This document shows, one piece after another, positions 1 to 8,510 of a stretch of 64,000 bases of DNA (the first letter of the stretch is position 1; the number at the start of each line of letters is the position of its first letter). The position numbers and the translations under genes are program-made. The stretch lies in contig JAWKVZ010000003.1 in NCBI GenBank assembly GCA_041397725.1, positions 372,001 through 436,000 on the forward strand, written 5' to 3'. This DNA is from JAGRKR01 sp041397725 (lineage in GTDB: Bacteria > Pseudomonadota > Alphaproteobacteria > Rhizobiales > Hyphomicrobiaceae). The notes beneath the pieces are model-generated. The model saw nothing but the letters and a program-made list of their open reading frames with translations, made no database searches and was not told the DNA's origin.

Positions 1-1
1 C

Positions 2-268
2 CTGCCGGTGATGCAGAACCCGAGCCACATCGTGCCGGTGCTGGTGGGCGACCCCGTGCTGTGCAAGGAGGTCACCGACGCGCTGCTCGACCGCTTCGCG
101 ATCTACGTGCAGCCGATCAACTATCCGACCGTGCCGCGCGGCACCGAGCGCCTGCGCCTGACGCCGACGCCGCAGCACACCGACGCCGACATGGATCATC
201 TCGTGGCCTCGCTCGCCACGCTGTGGCGCGAGCTGGGCCTCACGGGCCTCGCCGCCGCCGCCGAATAG
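2..268 (+). CDS. hemA: 5-aminolevulinate synthase, C-terminal end (partial)
   Basis: The gene runs in from before the window, so only about 88 C-terminal residues are present. The visible segment carries the conserved end of class II ALA synthases: the MQNPSHIVPVLVGDP stretch, then YVQPINYPTVPRGTERLR and LTPTPQHT. The enzyme condenses glycine with succinyl-CoA using PLP, the first step of haem synthesis by the C4 (Shemin) route typical of Alphaproteobacteria. Its presence means the glutamate-1-semialdehyde-mutase-like gene at 7125 is probably not needed for haem. The catalytic lysine lies outside the window. Identification is confident from the C-terminal motifs. Confidence 0.93.
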   Translation: MPVMQNPSHIVPVLVGDPVLCKEVTDALLDRFAIYVQPINYPTVPRGTERLRLTPTPQHTDADMDHLVASLATLWRELGLTGLAAAAE

Positions 269-719
269 CGCGACCGGACCGGGCCGTCACCTCCAAGACC
301 GCGACAGTGCGCGACACACAGTGCGGGGATGTGCTGTCGCTTTCCTTGTTGCCGGCCGCCGACCTGTGCTAGTCACGGGGCGCCCCGCGGGCAGGGCGCG
401 AACCTCTCGTTCCACCGCCGCCCGGGAGGCTCTGAGGGTGCGGGAGGTCGAGCTGGAACAGCCCCACGCTGCCAGCGAGAACGTCGATCGCATCTTGTGC
501 TCATGATGAGCGGGTGATGTCCGGTGTCGCGGGCTCGCGAGCGCGAGGCCGTCGCCGTCGATCACACGCTCGGCGCGTCGCGTGATCATGATGCCCGGCC
601 CTGCCAGTGAGAGCGGCTGGCGAGGTGCGGCACATCGCGGCGTGGATCGCGGTCAGGGCAAGCCCGGAACGCGCCGCAATGGCCGCCGCCCGGTGCACGC
701 TCGCAAGAGGAAGCAGTCG
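269..719. other. Intergenic region between hemA and glyA, no gene recognised
   Basis: About 450 bases without a convincing gene. Short open frames occur on both strands but lack family resemblance and are composition artefacts of the high G+C content. The ribosome binding site of glyA (aggaag) lies at its right end. No clear hairpin terminator, riboswitch or repeat was seen. Confidence 0.4.
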
Positions 720-2027
720 ATGTCCATCCGCCAGGCCAGCCCCCATTCCGAGCACGCCTCGGGCCCGAGCCAGCGTTCGCTGCGTGCCAGCGATCCGGAG
801 ATCGCCGAGGCCATCGCCCAGGAGCTCGGGCGGCAGCAGACCCATATCGAGCTCATCGCCTCCGAGAACATCGTCTCGCGCGCCGTACTCGAGGCGGCGG
901 GCAGCGTGCTCACCAACAAGTACGCGGAAGGCTATCCTGGCCGGCGCTATTACGGCGGCTGCGAGTTCGTCGACGTCGCCGAGCGGATCGCCATCGAGCG
1001 GGCGACGCGGCTGTTTGGTTGCGGCTTCGCCAACGTGCAGCCGCACTCCGGCAGCCAGGCCAACCAGGGCGTCTTCATGGCGCTGCTGAAGCCCGGCGAC
1101 ACCCTGCTCGGGATGTCGCTGTCGGCCGGCGGACACCTGACGCACGGAGCCTCTGTCAATCAGTCCGGCAAGTGGTTCCACGCCGTGCAGTACGGCGTCG
1201 GGCAGGACGATCACGTCATCGACTTCGCCGAGGTGGAGCGGCTGGCGCGCGAGCACGCGCCCAAGCTGATCATCGCCGGCGGCTCGGCCTACCCGCGTAT
1301 CATCGATTTCGCGCGTTTCCGCGCCATTGCCGACGCGGTGGGCGCCAAGCTGATGGTCGACATGGCGCATTTCGCGGGCCTCGTCGCCGCAGGCGCGCAT
1401 CCGAGCCCGTTCCCGCATGCCCACGTGGTCACGACTACGACCCACAAGACGCTGCGCGGTCCGCGCGGCGGCATGATCCTCACCGACGATGCGGACATCG
1501 CGCGCAAGATCAACTCGGCGATCTTCCCGGGCTTGCAGGGCGGCCCCCTGATGCATCTGATCGCCGCCAAGGCGGTGGCTTTCGGCGAGGCTCTGGAGCC
1601 GTCGTTCAAGGCCTATGGTCATGCCGTGGTCGAGAACTGCCGGGCCATGGCCGAGGTCATTCGCGAGGACGGCTACGCGCTCGTCTCGGGCGGCACGGAC
1701 ACGCATCTCGTGCTCGTTGATCTCCGGCCGCGCAAGCTGACGGGCATCGCCGCCGAGCTGGCGCTCGGGCGCGCCAACCTCACCTGCAACAAGAACGGCG
1801 TCCCCTTCGACCCGGAAAAGCCGACGGTGACATCGGGCATCCGGCTTGGCTCCCCCGCCGGGACCACGCGCGGGTTCGGCGTCACCGAGTTCCGTGAGGT
1901 CGGCCGCCTGATCGTCGAGGTGCTGGACGGGCTTGCCGTCAATGGCCCCGAGGGCAACGGCGAGGTCGAGACGCGGGTGAAACGCAAGGTGGAAAGCCTG
2001 TGCGCGCGCTTTCCCATCTACTCCTGA
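720..2027 (+). CDS. glyA: Serine hydroxymethyltransferase
   Basis: PLP enzyme interconverting serine and glycine with transfer of a one-carbon unit to tetrahydrofolate. Visible hallmarks are IELIASENIVS near residue 45, the NKYAEGYPGRRYYGG substrate segment, and TTTTHKTLRGPRGG containing the PLP lysine. The product is 435 residues, normal for the family. I chose the ATG at 720, preceded by an aggaag ribosome site; the frame is open about 46 codons further upstream, but that sequence has no family resemblance. nrdR follows 45 bases downstream in the usual alphaproteobacterial order glyA-nrdR-ribD, suggesting co-transcription. Confidence 0.97.
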   Translation: MSIRQASPHSEHASGPSQRSLRASDPEIAEAIAQELGRQQTHIELIASENIVSRAVLEAAGSVLTNKYAEGYPGRRYYGGCEFVDVAERIAIERATRLFGCGFANVQPHSGSQANQGVFMALLKPGDTLLGMSLSAGGHLTHGASVNQSGKWFHAVQYGVGQDDHVIDFAEVERLAREHAPKLIIAGGSAYPRIIDFARFRAIADAVGAKLMVDMAHFAGLVAAGAHPSPFPHAHVVTTTTHKTLRGPRGGMILTDDADIARKINSAIFPGLQGGPLMHLIAAKAVAFGEALEPSFKAYGHAVVENCRAMAEVIREDGYALVSGGTDTHLVLVDLRPRKLTGIAAELALGRANLTCNKNGVPFDPEKPTVTSGIRLGSPAGTTRGFGVTEFREVGRLIVEVLDGLAVNGPEGNGEVETRVKRKVESLCARFPIYS

Positions 2028-2072
2028 CGCGGGACGCGCGTCGAACGTCGTCTTGGCGGAGTCGAGCCGGTC

Positions 2073-2585
2073 ATGCGCTGCCCCTACTGCGCCAGCGATA
2101 ACACGCAAGTCAAGGACAGCCGGCCGACCGAGGAGAGCACCGCGATCCGACGCCGGCGCATCTGCCCGGATTGCGGCGGCCGCTTCACGACGTTCGAGCG
2201 CGTGCAGCTCAGGGAGCTCATCGTCACCAAGCGCTCGGGGCGGCGCGTGCCGTTCGACCGCGAGAAGCTGACGCGCTCCGTCGAGATCGCGCTGCGCAAG
2301 CGTCCCATCGCACCCGAGCGCATCGAGCACATGGTCTCCGGGCTGGTGCGCCAGTTGGAGAGCCAGGGCGAGAGCGAGGTGTCCTCGAGCAGCATCGGCG
2401 AGGCGGTGATGGAGGCCTTGCGGGAGCTCGATCCCGTCGCGTACGTGCGCTTTGCCTCCGTCTACCGTGACTTTCGCGAGGCGCGCGACTTCGCGGAGGT
2501 GCTGGGCGAGATCGCGCGCGAGGGACCTGCGGGCGAGCCGGTCGCTCGGTCGCAAGGGGGCGGCAGCGGTTCGGGCGAAGGCTGA
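2073..2585 (+). CDS. nrdR: Transcriptional repressor NrdR
   Basis: 170-residue regulator of ribonucleotide reductase genes. The N-terminus has a zinc ribbon with CPYC near residue 3 and CPDCGGRFTTFER near residue 31, followed by an ATP-cone domain beginning RVPFDREKL. Family knowledge: binds (d)ATP and represses nrd operons through NrdR boxes. The C-terminal ~20 residues after EIAREGP are Gly/Ser-rich and longer than in the shortest homologues. It sits 5 bases before ribD, the normal arrangement in this class, so the two are probably translated from one message. Confidence 0.96.
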   Translation: MRCPYCASDNTQVKDSRPTEESTAIRRRRICPDCGGRFTTFERVQLRELIVTKRSGRRVPFDREKLTRSVEIALRKRPIAPERIEHMVSGLVRQLESQGESEVSSSSIGEAVMEALRELDPVAYVRFASVYRDFREARDFAEVLGEIAREGPAGEPVARSQGGGSGSGEG

Positions 2586-2590
2586 CCCGC

Positions 2591-3784
2591 ATGAGCCCTG
2601 GCACGCCGACGCCCTTCGATCTCGAGATGATGGCGGCTGCACTCGTGCTGGCCCGGCGCGGGCTTGGCGCCACCAGTCCCAATCCGGCGGTGGGGGCCAT
2701 CGTCGTGGCAGAAGGGGCGGATGGTCCACGGATCGTCGGGCGAGGCTGGACCGCGGCGGGCGGGCGTCCGCACGCTGAAACGATCGCGCTCGGGCGGGCC
2801 GGAGAACTCGCGCGGGGCGCCACGCTCTACGTGACGCTGGAGCCATGCGCACACGTCGGACGCACGCCGCCCTGTGCCGATGCCGTGATCGCGGCGGGGA
2901 TCACGCGTGTCGTCGCCGCTCATGGCGACGTCGATCCACGGGTTGCCGGGCTGGGGTTCGCCCGGCTGCGCGCCGCTGGCGTCGAGGTGGTGACGGGGGT
3001 CTGCGCCGCAGAGGCCTGCTGGGTCAACGCCGGGCATCTGCTGCGCGTCGGCCTCGGTCGTCCATTCGTGCAGCTCAAGGTGGCGGTCGGCGCCGACGGC
3101 CGTATTCTCGCCGGCGACGGGCGGCCGCGCTGGGTGACCGGCTCGGCTGCCCGGGACAGGGGCCATCTCCTGCGCGCGGGCAGCGACGCCATTCTGGTCG
3201 GGCGCGGTACGCTGGCTGCCGATGATCCGGAGCTGACCTGCCGGCTGCCTGGTTTGAGCGACCGTTCGCCGCTGAGGGTGCTGCTGACGGGAAGCGGCCG
3301 CTTCGCCGCGACGGCGCGGATGCTGCATGCGACGGAGCGGCTGGCGACGCTGATCGTGACGCGGGAGGGCGCGGAGCTGCCCGGGGAGGTCGAGGGTCGG
3401 GTCGGCGTCGAGGTCATCCGTGTCCGCTCGGGATTGGCGCATGGCGAGCGGTCCGCCAGCGTCTCCATTCCCGATGCGCTGGCAGCGCTCGCCGCGCGGA
3501 GCGTCACCCGCCTGCTGGTCGAGGGCGGCCCGCATGTCGCGGCCGCCTTCCTCGCCGCCGGCGTCGTAGACGAGGTCGTGGTGTTCCAGGGTGGCCATGC
3601 GGCCGGCGACGAGGGGATGTTGCCGTTCGTGGAGCAGGGCCTCGAGATCGTCCGCGACAACGCTCAATGGCGGCGTTGCCAGTCGAGAATGCTCATCGAC
3701 GACACCATGACGGTCTATCGCTCGCGGGCGAGCGAGGCTAATCTGGCGCGCCTCGTGGCCGCCGCCGGCCAGGAGTCGCGCTGA
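2591..3784 (+). CDS. ribD: Bifunctional riboflavin biosynthesis deaminase/reductase RibD
   Basis: Converts the GTP-derived diaminohydroxy-pyrimidinone to 5-amino-6-ribitylamino-uracil phosphate in two steps. The N-terminal cytidine-deaminase-like domain shows HAETIALGRAG and the zinc motif TLEPCAHVGRTPPCADAV (residues about 60-100). The C-terminal reductase domain contains the NADPH-binding pattern around RLLVEGGPHVAAAFL (about 310). At 397 residues it is slightly longer than E. coli RibD. It starts 5 bases after nrdR and opens a riboflavin cluster continuing to ribH, interrupted by a thioesterase gene. Confidence 0.95.
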   Translation: MSPGTPTPFDLEMMAAALVLARRGLGATSPNPAVGAIVVAEGADGPRIVGRGWTAAGGRPHAETIALGRAGELARGATLYVTLEPCAHVGRTPPCADAVIAAGITRVVAAHGDVDPRVAGLGFARLRAAGVEVVTGVCAAEACWVNAGHLLRVGLGRPFVQLKVAVGADGRILAGDGRPRWVTGSAARDRGHLLRAGSDAILVGRGTLAADDPELTCRLPGLSDRSPLRVLLTGSGRFAATARMLHATERLATLIVTREGAELPGEVEGRVGVEVIRVRSGLAHGERSASVSIPDALAALAARSVTRLLVEGGPHVAAAFLAAGVVDEVVVFQGGHAAGDEGMLPFVEQGLEIVRDNAQWRRCQSRMLIDDTMTVYRSRASEANLARLVAAAGQESR

Positions 3785-3823
3785 CGGAATCGCGCCGCCA
3801 ACCGCCATCGAGAGACCGCACCC

Positions 3824-4288
3824 GTGGATCAGCCGTTCCGATATTACCTGCGCGTGCGCTATCAGGAGTGCGATGCCCAGAACGTCGTCTTCAATTCGCG
3901 CTACAGCGACTATGCCGACCTGTGCATCTCGGAGTTCCTGAGGGCGGCCATGCCGGGCCGCGATCCCTTCGACGGCAGCTTCGAGATTCAGGTCGTACGT
4001 CAGCTCATCGAGTGGAAGGCGCCGGCCCGCTACAACGACGTGCTCGAGCTTGCAGCCGCGGTCGCCCGCTTCGGCACGTCGTCGTTCACGGTGGCGATCG
4101 AGATGCGGCGTGCGGGAACGGCCGACGTCCTGGCAACGGCCGAGACGGTCTACGTCTGCGTCGACAGTGCGACGTGGACGAAGCGCCCGGTGAGCGCGGA
4201 GGAGCGCGAAATGCTGTCGCAAGGTGCCCGGGGCAAGCGCATCGACCATGCCGGCTACCTGACGGCGGCGATGATGGAGGGGCGTTGA
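3824..4288 (+). CDS. Acyl-CoA thioesterase, 4HBT hotdog fold
   Basis: 154-residue hotdog-fold protein with the 4-hydroxybenzoyl-CoA thioesterase signature near the N-terminus (YQECDAQNVVFNSRYSDY, catalytic Asp in CDAQ). Such enzymes hydrolyse acyl-CoA or acyl-ACP thioesters; the exact substrate cannot be read from sequence. The start is GTG at 3824. It stops 3 bases before ribE and begins 39 bases after ribD, so it is embedded in the riboflavin cluster, although no role in flavin synthesis is known for this family. Confidence 0.82.
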   Translation: MDQPFRYYLRVRYQECDAQNVVFNSRYSDYADLCISEFLRAAMPGRDPFDGSFEIQVVRQLIEWKAPARYNDVLELAAAVARFGTSSFTVAIEMRRAGTADVLATAETVYVCVDSATWTKRPVSAEEREMLSQGARGKRIDHAGYLTAAMMEGR

Positions 4289-4291
4289 GAG

Positions 4292-4885
4292 ATGTTTACC
4301 GGGATCGTCACGGCGATTGGCGAGGTCGTGTCACACAAGGGCGGCGCTTTCGCCATTCGTGCCGCCTATCCGGCCGAGACGTTGACGCTCGGAGCCTCGA
4401 TCGCCTGTGACGGCTGCTGCCTCACCGTGACCGGCTGGCAGCCGGAGCCGGCGGGGGTCGTCTTTACCGTCGATGTCTCGAATGAAAGCCTGGCGCGCAC
4501 CAGCCTGGGGGGATGGCAGGTCGGCCGGCACGTCAACCTCGAGCGCGCGCTCAAGGCCGGCGACGAGCTCGGCGGGCACATCGTTACCGGTCACGTCGAC
4601 GGAGTTGCCAGGCTGCGGGCGCTGCGCCGTGACGGCGAGTCGAGGCGCCTGGAGATCGAGGCGCCGGACGAGCTCGCTCCCTACATCGCCTCCAAGGGGT
4701 CGGTCGCTCTGGACGGCACCTCGCTCACCGTAAACGAGGTTGACGGGTCGATCTTCGGCGTCAACCTGATACCCCACACCTTGACGGTGACGACTTGGCA
4801 GTTCAAAAGGCCGGGCGATATCCTCAATCTCGAAATCGATCTGTTCGCGCGTTACGTGGCGCGACTCATGGAGAGCCGGCGTTGA
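4292..4885 (+). CDS. ribE: Riboflavin synthase alpha chain
   Basis: Final enzyme of riboflavin synthesis: dismutation of two molecules of dimethyl-ribityl-lumazine. The 197 residues form the expected two tandem lumazine-binding repeats, the first starting MFTGIVTAIGEV, the second around GGHIVTGHVDGVARL (residue ~92). The segment LDGTSLTVNEVDG is the second-repeat counterpart of CDGCCLTVTG in the first. The stop codon overlaps the TTG start of the next gene (TTGA), indicating translational coupling. Confidence 0.96.
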   Translation: MFTGIVTAIGEVVSHKGGAFAIRAAYPAETLTLGASIACDGCCLTVTGWQPEPAGVVFTVDVSNESLARTSLGGWQVGRHVNLERALKAGDELGGHIVTGHVDGVARLRALRRDGESRRLEIEAPDELAPYIASKGSVALDGTSLTVNEVDGSIFGVNLIPHTLTVTTWQFKRPGDILNLEIDLFARYVARLMESRR

Positions 4886-6036
4886 CCGACACAGTGCCCA
4901 AAGTCGTCTACCAGGAAGGCAAGGGCTTCCTCTCGCCGATCAGCGAGATCATCGAGGATTTCCGCAACGGCCGCATGATCATCCTCGTCGATGCGGAGGA
5001 CCGCGAGAACGAAGGCGATCTGGTCATTCCCGCGCAGATGGCGACGCCGGATGCCGTGAATTTCATGGCCAAGCACGGGCGCGGGTTGGTCTGCCTGTCG
5101 CTGACCAAGGAGCGCGCCGACTATTTGCGCCTCGAGTACATGGCGCGCAACAACGAGGCCCGCAACCGCACCGCCTTCACCGTGTCCATCGAGGCCAGGG
5201 AGGGGATCTCGACGGGCATCTCCGCCGGCGACCGGGCGCGCACCATCGCGACAGCCATCGATCCGACCAAGCACGCGCACGACATCGTCTCGCCCGGGCA
5301 CGTGTTCCCGCTGATCGCGCGTGATGGCGGCGTGCTCGTGAGGGCCGGTCATACGGAGGCTTCCGTCGATCTTGCCCGCCTCGCCGGGCTCTATCCGGCA
5401 GCGGTGATCTGCGAGATCATGAACGACGACGGGACCATGGCCCGCATGCCGGACCTCGTCTCGTTCGCGCAGCGCCACGGCCTGAAGATCGGCACGATCG
5501 AGGATCTGATCGCCTACCGGCTGAAGCACGATCGCATCGTCCGCTCGGTGTCGCAGACCAAGGTGGACAGCGTCTTCGGTGGCGGCTTCGACCTGCACAT
5601 CTACGAGACGACCGTCGATCCGGCGGAGCACCTGGCGCTGGTCAAGGGCGATCTCTCGGCGCCGGGACCCGTGCTGGTGCGCGTCCATGCCGTCAACATG
5701 CCGGCCGATCTGCTCGGCATCGGCACGGGCGGCGATCGCCGCACGCTCATCCAGAAATCCATGCAGGCCATCGAGCGCGAGGGACGCGGCGTGATCGTGC
5801 TGATCCGCGATCTCAGGGCGCGCTCGGTCTCGGCCTGGATCGAGGGACGCAAGGGCCGGCCGGGCCGGGGCGGGGCGCCGGACGGCCGCCGGCTCGTGGA
5901 GATCGGCGTCGGCTCGCAGATCCTTCTGGATCTCGGTGTCCGCGACATGGTGCTGTTGTCGAACTCCGGTCAGTCGATTTATGTCGGCCTCGAAGGCTAC
6001 GGTCTGCGGATCGTCGAACAGCGCAAGATCGAGTAG
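4882..6036 (+). CDS. ribB: 3,4-dihydroxy-2-butanone 4-phosphate synthase with degenerate GTP cyclohydrolase II domain (RibBX type)
   Basis: Makes the four-carbon precursor of riboflavin from ribulose 5-phosphate. The N-terminal half (about 1-215) is a complete DHBP synthase with DAEDRENEGDL and HVFPLIARDGGVLVRAGHTE. The C-terminal half resembles GTP cyclohydrolase II, but where active RibA has the zinc cysteine motif C-x2-GD-x8-CDCG this protein reads AVNMPADLLGIGTGGDRRT without any of the three cysteines, so cyclohydrolase activity is unlikely. I start it at TTG 4882 because it overlaps the ribE stop and begins the conserved protein; an upstream ATG at 4795 lies inside ribE. Length 384 residues. 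Confidence 0.9.
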   Translation: MTDTVPKVVYQEGKGFLSPISEIIEDFRNGRMIILVDAEDRENEGDLVIPAQMATPDAVNFMAKHGRGLVCLSLTKERADYLRLEYMARNNEARNRTAFTVSIEAREGISTGISAGDRARTIATAIDPTKHAHDIVSPGHVFPLIARDGGVLVRAGHTEASVDLARLAGLYPAAVICEIMNDDGTMARMPDLVSFAQRHGLKIGTIEDLIAYRLKHDRIVRSVSQTKVDSVFGGGFDLHIYETTVDPAEHLALVKGDLSAPGPVLVRVHAVNMPADLLGIGTGGDRRTLIQKSMQAIEREGRGVIVLIRDLRARSVSAWIEGRKGRPGRGGAPDGRRLVEIGVGSQILLDLGVRDMVLLSNSGQSIYVGLEGYGLRIVEQRKIE

Positions 6037-6046
6037 GTCAGGACAC

Positions 6047-6532
6047 ATGGTTGGTTTTGGATCTGGTGCCGGCGGCGGCCCCGTCGGGCGGATCGAGGAT
6101 GCGCATCTGCTCATCATCGAGTCGCGCTATTACGAGAAGATCGCCGACCTCCTGATCGAGGGGGTCGAGGCGGAGCTCAAGGAGCATGCGGTGACCTACG
6201 ACCGCATCACGGTGCCGGGCGCGCTGGAGATTCCGCAAGTGCTGGCGGCTGCCTGCAACGATCTCGTGACGTACGACGGCGTCATCGCTCTGGGCTGTGT
6301 CATTCGCGGCGAGACGGCGCACTACGACATCGTCTGCAACAATGCCAACCACTGGCTGATGCAATTGGCCATCGAGCACACGCTGCCGCTCGGCAACGCC
6401 ATCCTGACCGTGGACACCGAGGCGCAGGCCATCGCGCGGGCGCAGGGCGGCAAGGCGGGCAAGGGCGGTTCGGCGACGCGGGCCTGCCTGCGGCTGATCG
6501 AGATCGCGCGCGTCGGCTTCGACGGGGCCTGA
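6047..6532 (+). CDS. ribH: 6,7-dimethyl-8-ribityllumazine synthase
   Basis: Condenses the RibD product with dihydroxybutanone phosphate to give lumazine. Family motifs present are VPGALEIPQ, ALGCVIRGETAHYD (with the active-site His in this segment) and GNAILTVDTEAQA. Length 161 residues, typical of icosahedral or pentameric lumazine synthases. The ATG at 6047 lies 10 bases after ribBX. nusB follows after 3 bases, the classical ribH-nusB pairing. Confidence 0.96.
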   Translation: MVGFGSGAGGGPVGRIEDAHLLIIESRYYEKIADLLIEGVEAELKEHAVTYDRITVPGALEIPQVLAAACNDLVTYDGVIALGCVIRGETAHYDIVCNNANHWLMQLAIEHTLPLGNAILTVDTEAQAIARAQGGKAGKGGSATRACLRLIEIARVGFDGA

Positions 6533-6535
6533 GCA

Positions 6536-7027
6536 ATGTCGCCAAGCGAACAAGGAAGCTCCGACGGGGGCGCACGCAACCCGCAGGAGCGCAGCGCCGC
6601 GCGGCTCGCCGCCGTGCAGGCGCTCTACCAGATGGATCTGGTCGAGACCGACCTCAACGCCGTCATCCGCGAGTTCGTGATGCACCGGTTCGGCAGCGAG
6701 ACCGAGCAGGATCAAGGGCTCGCCGCCGCGGATGCGGCGTTCTTCAGCGAGTTGCTGCAGGGCGTGTTGCGCCGTCAGCGCGATATCGACCCGATGCTCG
6801 ACAGCCAGCTCGCCAAGGGCTGGCGGCTCATCCGCATCGACAGCATTCTCCGGGCGATACTGCGCGCAGGCGTGTTCGAGCTGATGGAGCGCGGCGACGT
6901 GCCGGCGCGCGTCGTGCTGAACGAGTATATCGAGGTCGCCAACGCCTTCTTCGAGGGCGACGAGCCCAAGGTGGTGAACGGGGTCCTCGACAAGCTGGCG
7001 CACCGCCTGCGCCCCGCCGAGTTCTGA
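6536..7027 (+). CDS. nusB: Transcription antitermination factor NusB
   Basis: 163-residue all-helical NusB, the boxA RNA partner of NusE (S10) in rRNA antitermination. Seen: RLAAVQALYQMDL near residue 22, LRAILRAGVFEL and VVLNEYIEVANAF with EPKVVNGVLDKL at the C-terminus, all conserved family stretches. It lies directly behind ribH. A 97-base gap separates it from the next gene. Confidence 0.96.
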   Translation: MSPSEQGSSDGGARNPQERSAARLAAVQALYQMDLVETDLNAVIREFVMHRFGSETEQDQGLAAADAAFFSELLQGVLRRQRDIDPMLDSQLAKGWRLIRIDSILRAILRAGVFELMERGDVPARVVLNEYIEVANAFFEGDEPKVVNGVLDKLAHRLRPAEF

Positions 7028-7124
7028 GCGCTTCCGGGGGGCTCGCGCCACCACTGCAACGGGAGTAGGATCGTGCAGTGGTACGGACAGGCGCCATCGA
7101 GGGCGGGTCGCAGGAGGAGTCGCA

Positions 7125-8510
7125 ATGAACGAGCTTGCCAGGACGAATTCGCGGATTGAGGCCGAGTACCGGGCGCGCACGAAGACATCGGCGCGCCTGT
7201 TCGATGAAGCGAGTCGGGTGCTGCCGGCCGGCCTCACGCATGATTCCCGTGCGCTGAAGCCCTATCCTCTCTACGCCGCCCGCGCGGCCGGCCCCCGCAA
7301 GTGGGACGTCGACGGCCACGAGTACGTGGATTTCTTTGGCGGGCACGGCGCGCTCATCCTCGGCCACGCCCATCCCGCCGTCGTCGAGGCGGTCCAGCAT
7401 CAGATCACGCTCGGCACGCATTGGGGGGCCGCACACGAGCTCGAGGTGCGCTGGGCCGAGCAGGTCAACCGGATGGTGCCCTGCGCGGAACGCGTGCGCT
7501 TCACGTCCTCCGGCACCGAGGCTTCGCACATGGCGCTGCGCCTGGCGCGCGCCTACACCGGCAAGCGCAAGGTCGTGCGTTTCGTCGGCCATTTCCACGG
7601 CTGGCACGATCAAGTCGCGACCGGCTCCAACTCGCATTTCGACGGCAGCGTGCCCGCGGGCATCCTGCCGGAGATCGTCAGCGAGACCATCCTGCTGCCG
7701 ACGGACGACCCGGCGCGCGTCGAAGAGGTGTTGGCGAGCCGCGACGACGTGGCGGCGGTCATGCTCGAGGCGGGCGGTGCGTCGACCGGCCAGGTGCCGT
7801 TGCCGCCCGGCTTCCTCGCCGCCGTCAGGGCGTCGACCGCGAAGCATGGCGTGGTGATGCTGCTCGACGAGGTGGTGACCGGCTTCCGCTGGTCGCCCGG
7901 TGGCGCGCAGCAGCGCTCGGGCGTCATCCCCGACATGTGCATCCTGGCCAAGATCCTCGCGGGCGGCCTGCCTGGCGGCGCCGTCGTCGGGCGCGGCGAT
8001 ATCATGGATCAGCTCGACCCCGTTGCGGCCTCGGCGGCGGGCCGCGAGAAGATCGGCCACCAGGGCACCTACAACGCCAACCCGCTGTGTGCGGCGGCGG
8101 CCCTCGCCACGCTCAAGTTGATCGAGAGCGAGGATATCTGCGGCACGGCCGAGCGCACCGCCAATACGATCCGCGACGGCATGCGCAAGATCCTCGTGGA
8201 GGAGGGTGTGGCCTGGGGCGTCTACGGCGACGTCTCTTATATCCACATCTTCCAGAACCCGGCCGGCTTGCCGCTCGATCCAATGAATTTCGATCCCGTG
8301 AAGCTCGGCTTCAAGGGGCTCAAGGGCGCCAAGAACCCCAATCTCATCCATCGCCTGCGCATCGCCATGCTGTGCAACGGCGCCGACCTCAACGGCTCGC
8401 CGGGCGGCCTCGTCTCGGCCGTGCATGGTCCAGCCGAGGTTGCGCGCACGCTCGAGGCCTTCCGCACGTCGGTGCGCTGGCTGAAGGCGGAGGGCGATAT
8501 CGTCGGGTGA
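7125..8510 (+). CDS. Class III aminotransferase, glutamate-1-semialdehyde 2,1-aminomutase-like
   Basis: 461-residue fold-type I PLP enzyme. Visible motifs: HGALILGHAHPAVV, RFTSSGTEASHMALRLARA, the DEVVTGFRW box with the PLP-binding Asp, and AKILAGGLPGG with the Schiff-base lysine. It resembles HemL throughout, but the organism has HemA-type ALA synthase, so a haem role is unlikely; related enzymes act on other amino acids or amines. A strong ribosome site (ggaggag) precedes the ATG. thiL begins inside its stop codon (GTGA overlap), so the two are coupled. The substrate is unknown. Confidence 0.85.
   Translation: MNELARTNSRIEAEYRARTKTSARLFDEASRVLPAGLTHDSRALKPYPLYAARAAGPRKWDVDGHEYVDFFGGHGALILGHAHPAVVEAVQHQITLGTHWGAAHELEVRWAEQVNRMVPCAERVRFTSSGTEASHMALRLARAYTGKRKVVRFVGHFHGWHDQVATGSNSHFDGSVPAGILPEIVSETILLPTDDPARVEEVLASRDDVAAVMLEAGGASTGQVPLPPGFLAAVRASTAKHGVVMLLDEVVTGFRWSPGGAQQRSGVIPDMCILAKILAGGLPGGAVVGRGDIMDQLDPVAASAAGREKIGHQGTYNANPLCAAAALATLKLIESEDICGTAERTANTIRDGMRKILVEEGVAWGVYGDVSYIHIFQNPAGLPLDPMNFDPVKLGFKGLKGAKNPNLIHRLRIAMLCNGADLNGSPGGLVSAVHGPAEVARTLEAFRTSVRWLKAEGDIVG

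Noticed and set aside
501..2852. 783-codon minus-strand open frame across glyA, nrdR and ribD
   Set aside because: It is antisense to three well-identified genes and has Arg/His/Asp-rich composition with no domain; long antisense frames are expected at this G+C content.
4795..4881. Upstream ATG start for ribBX at 4795
   Set aside because: It lies inside ribE and adds 29 unconserved residues; the TTG overlapping the ribE stop fits the family start.
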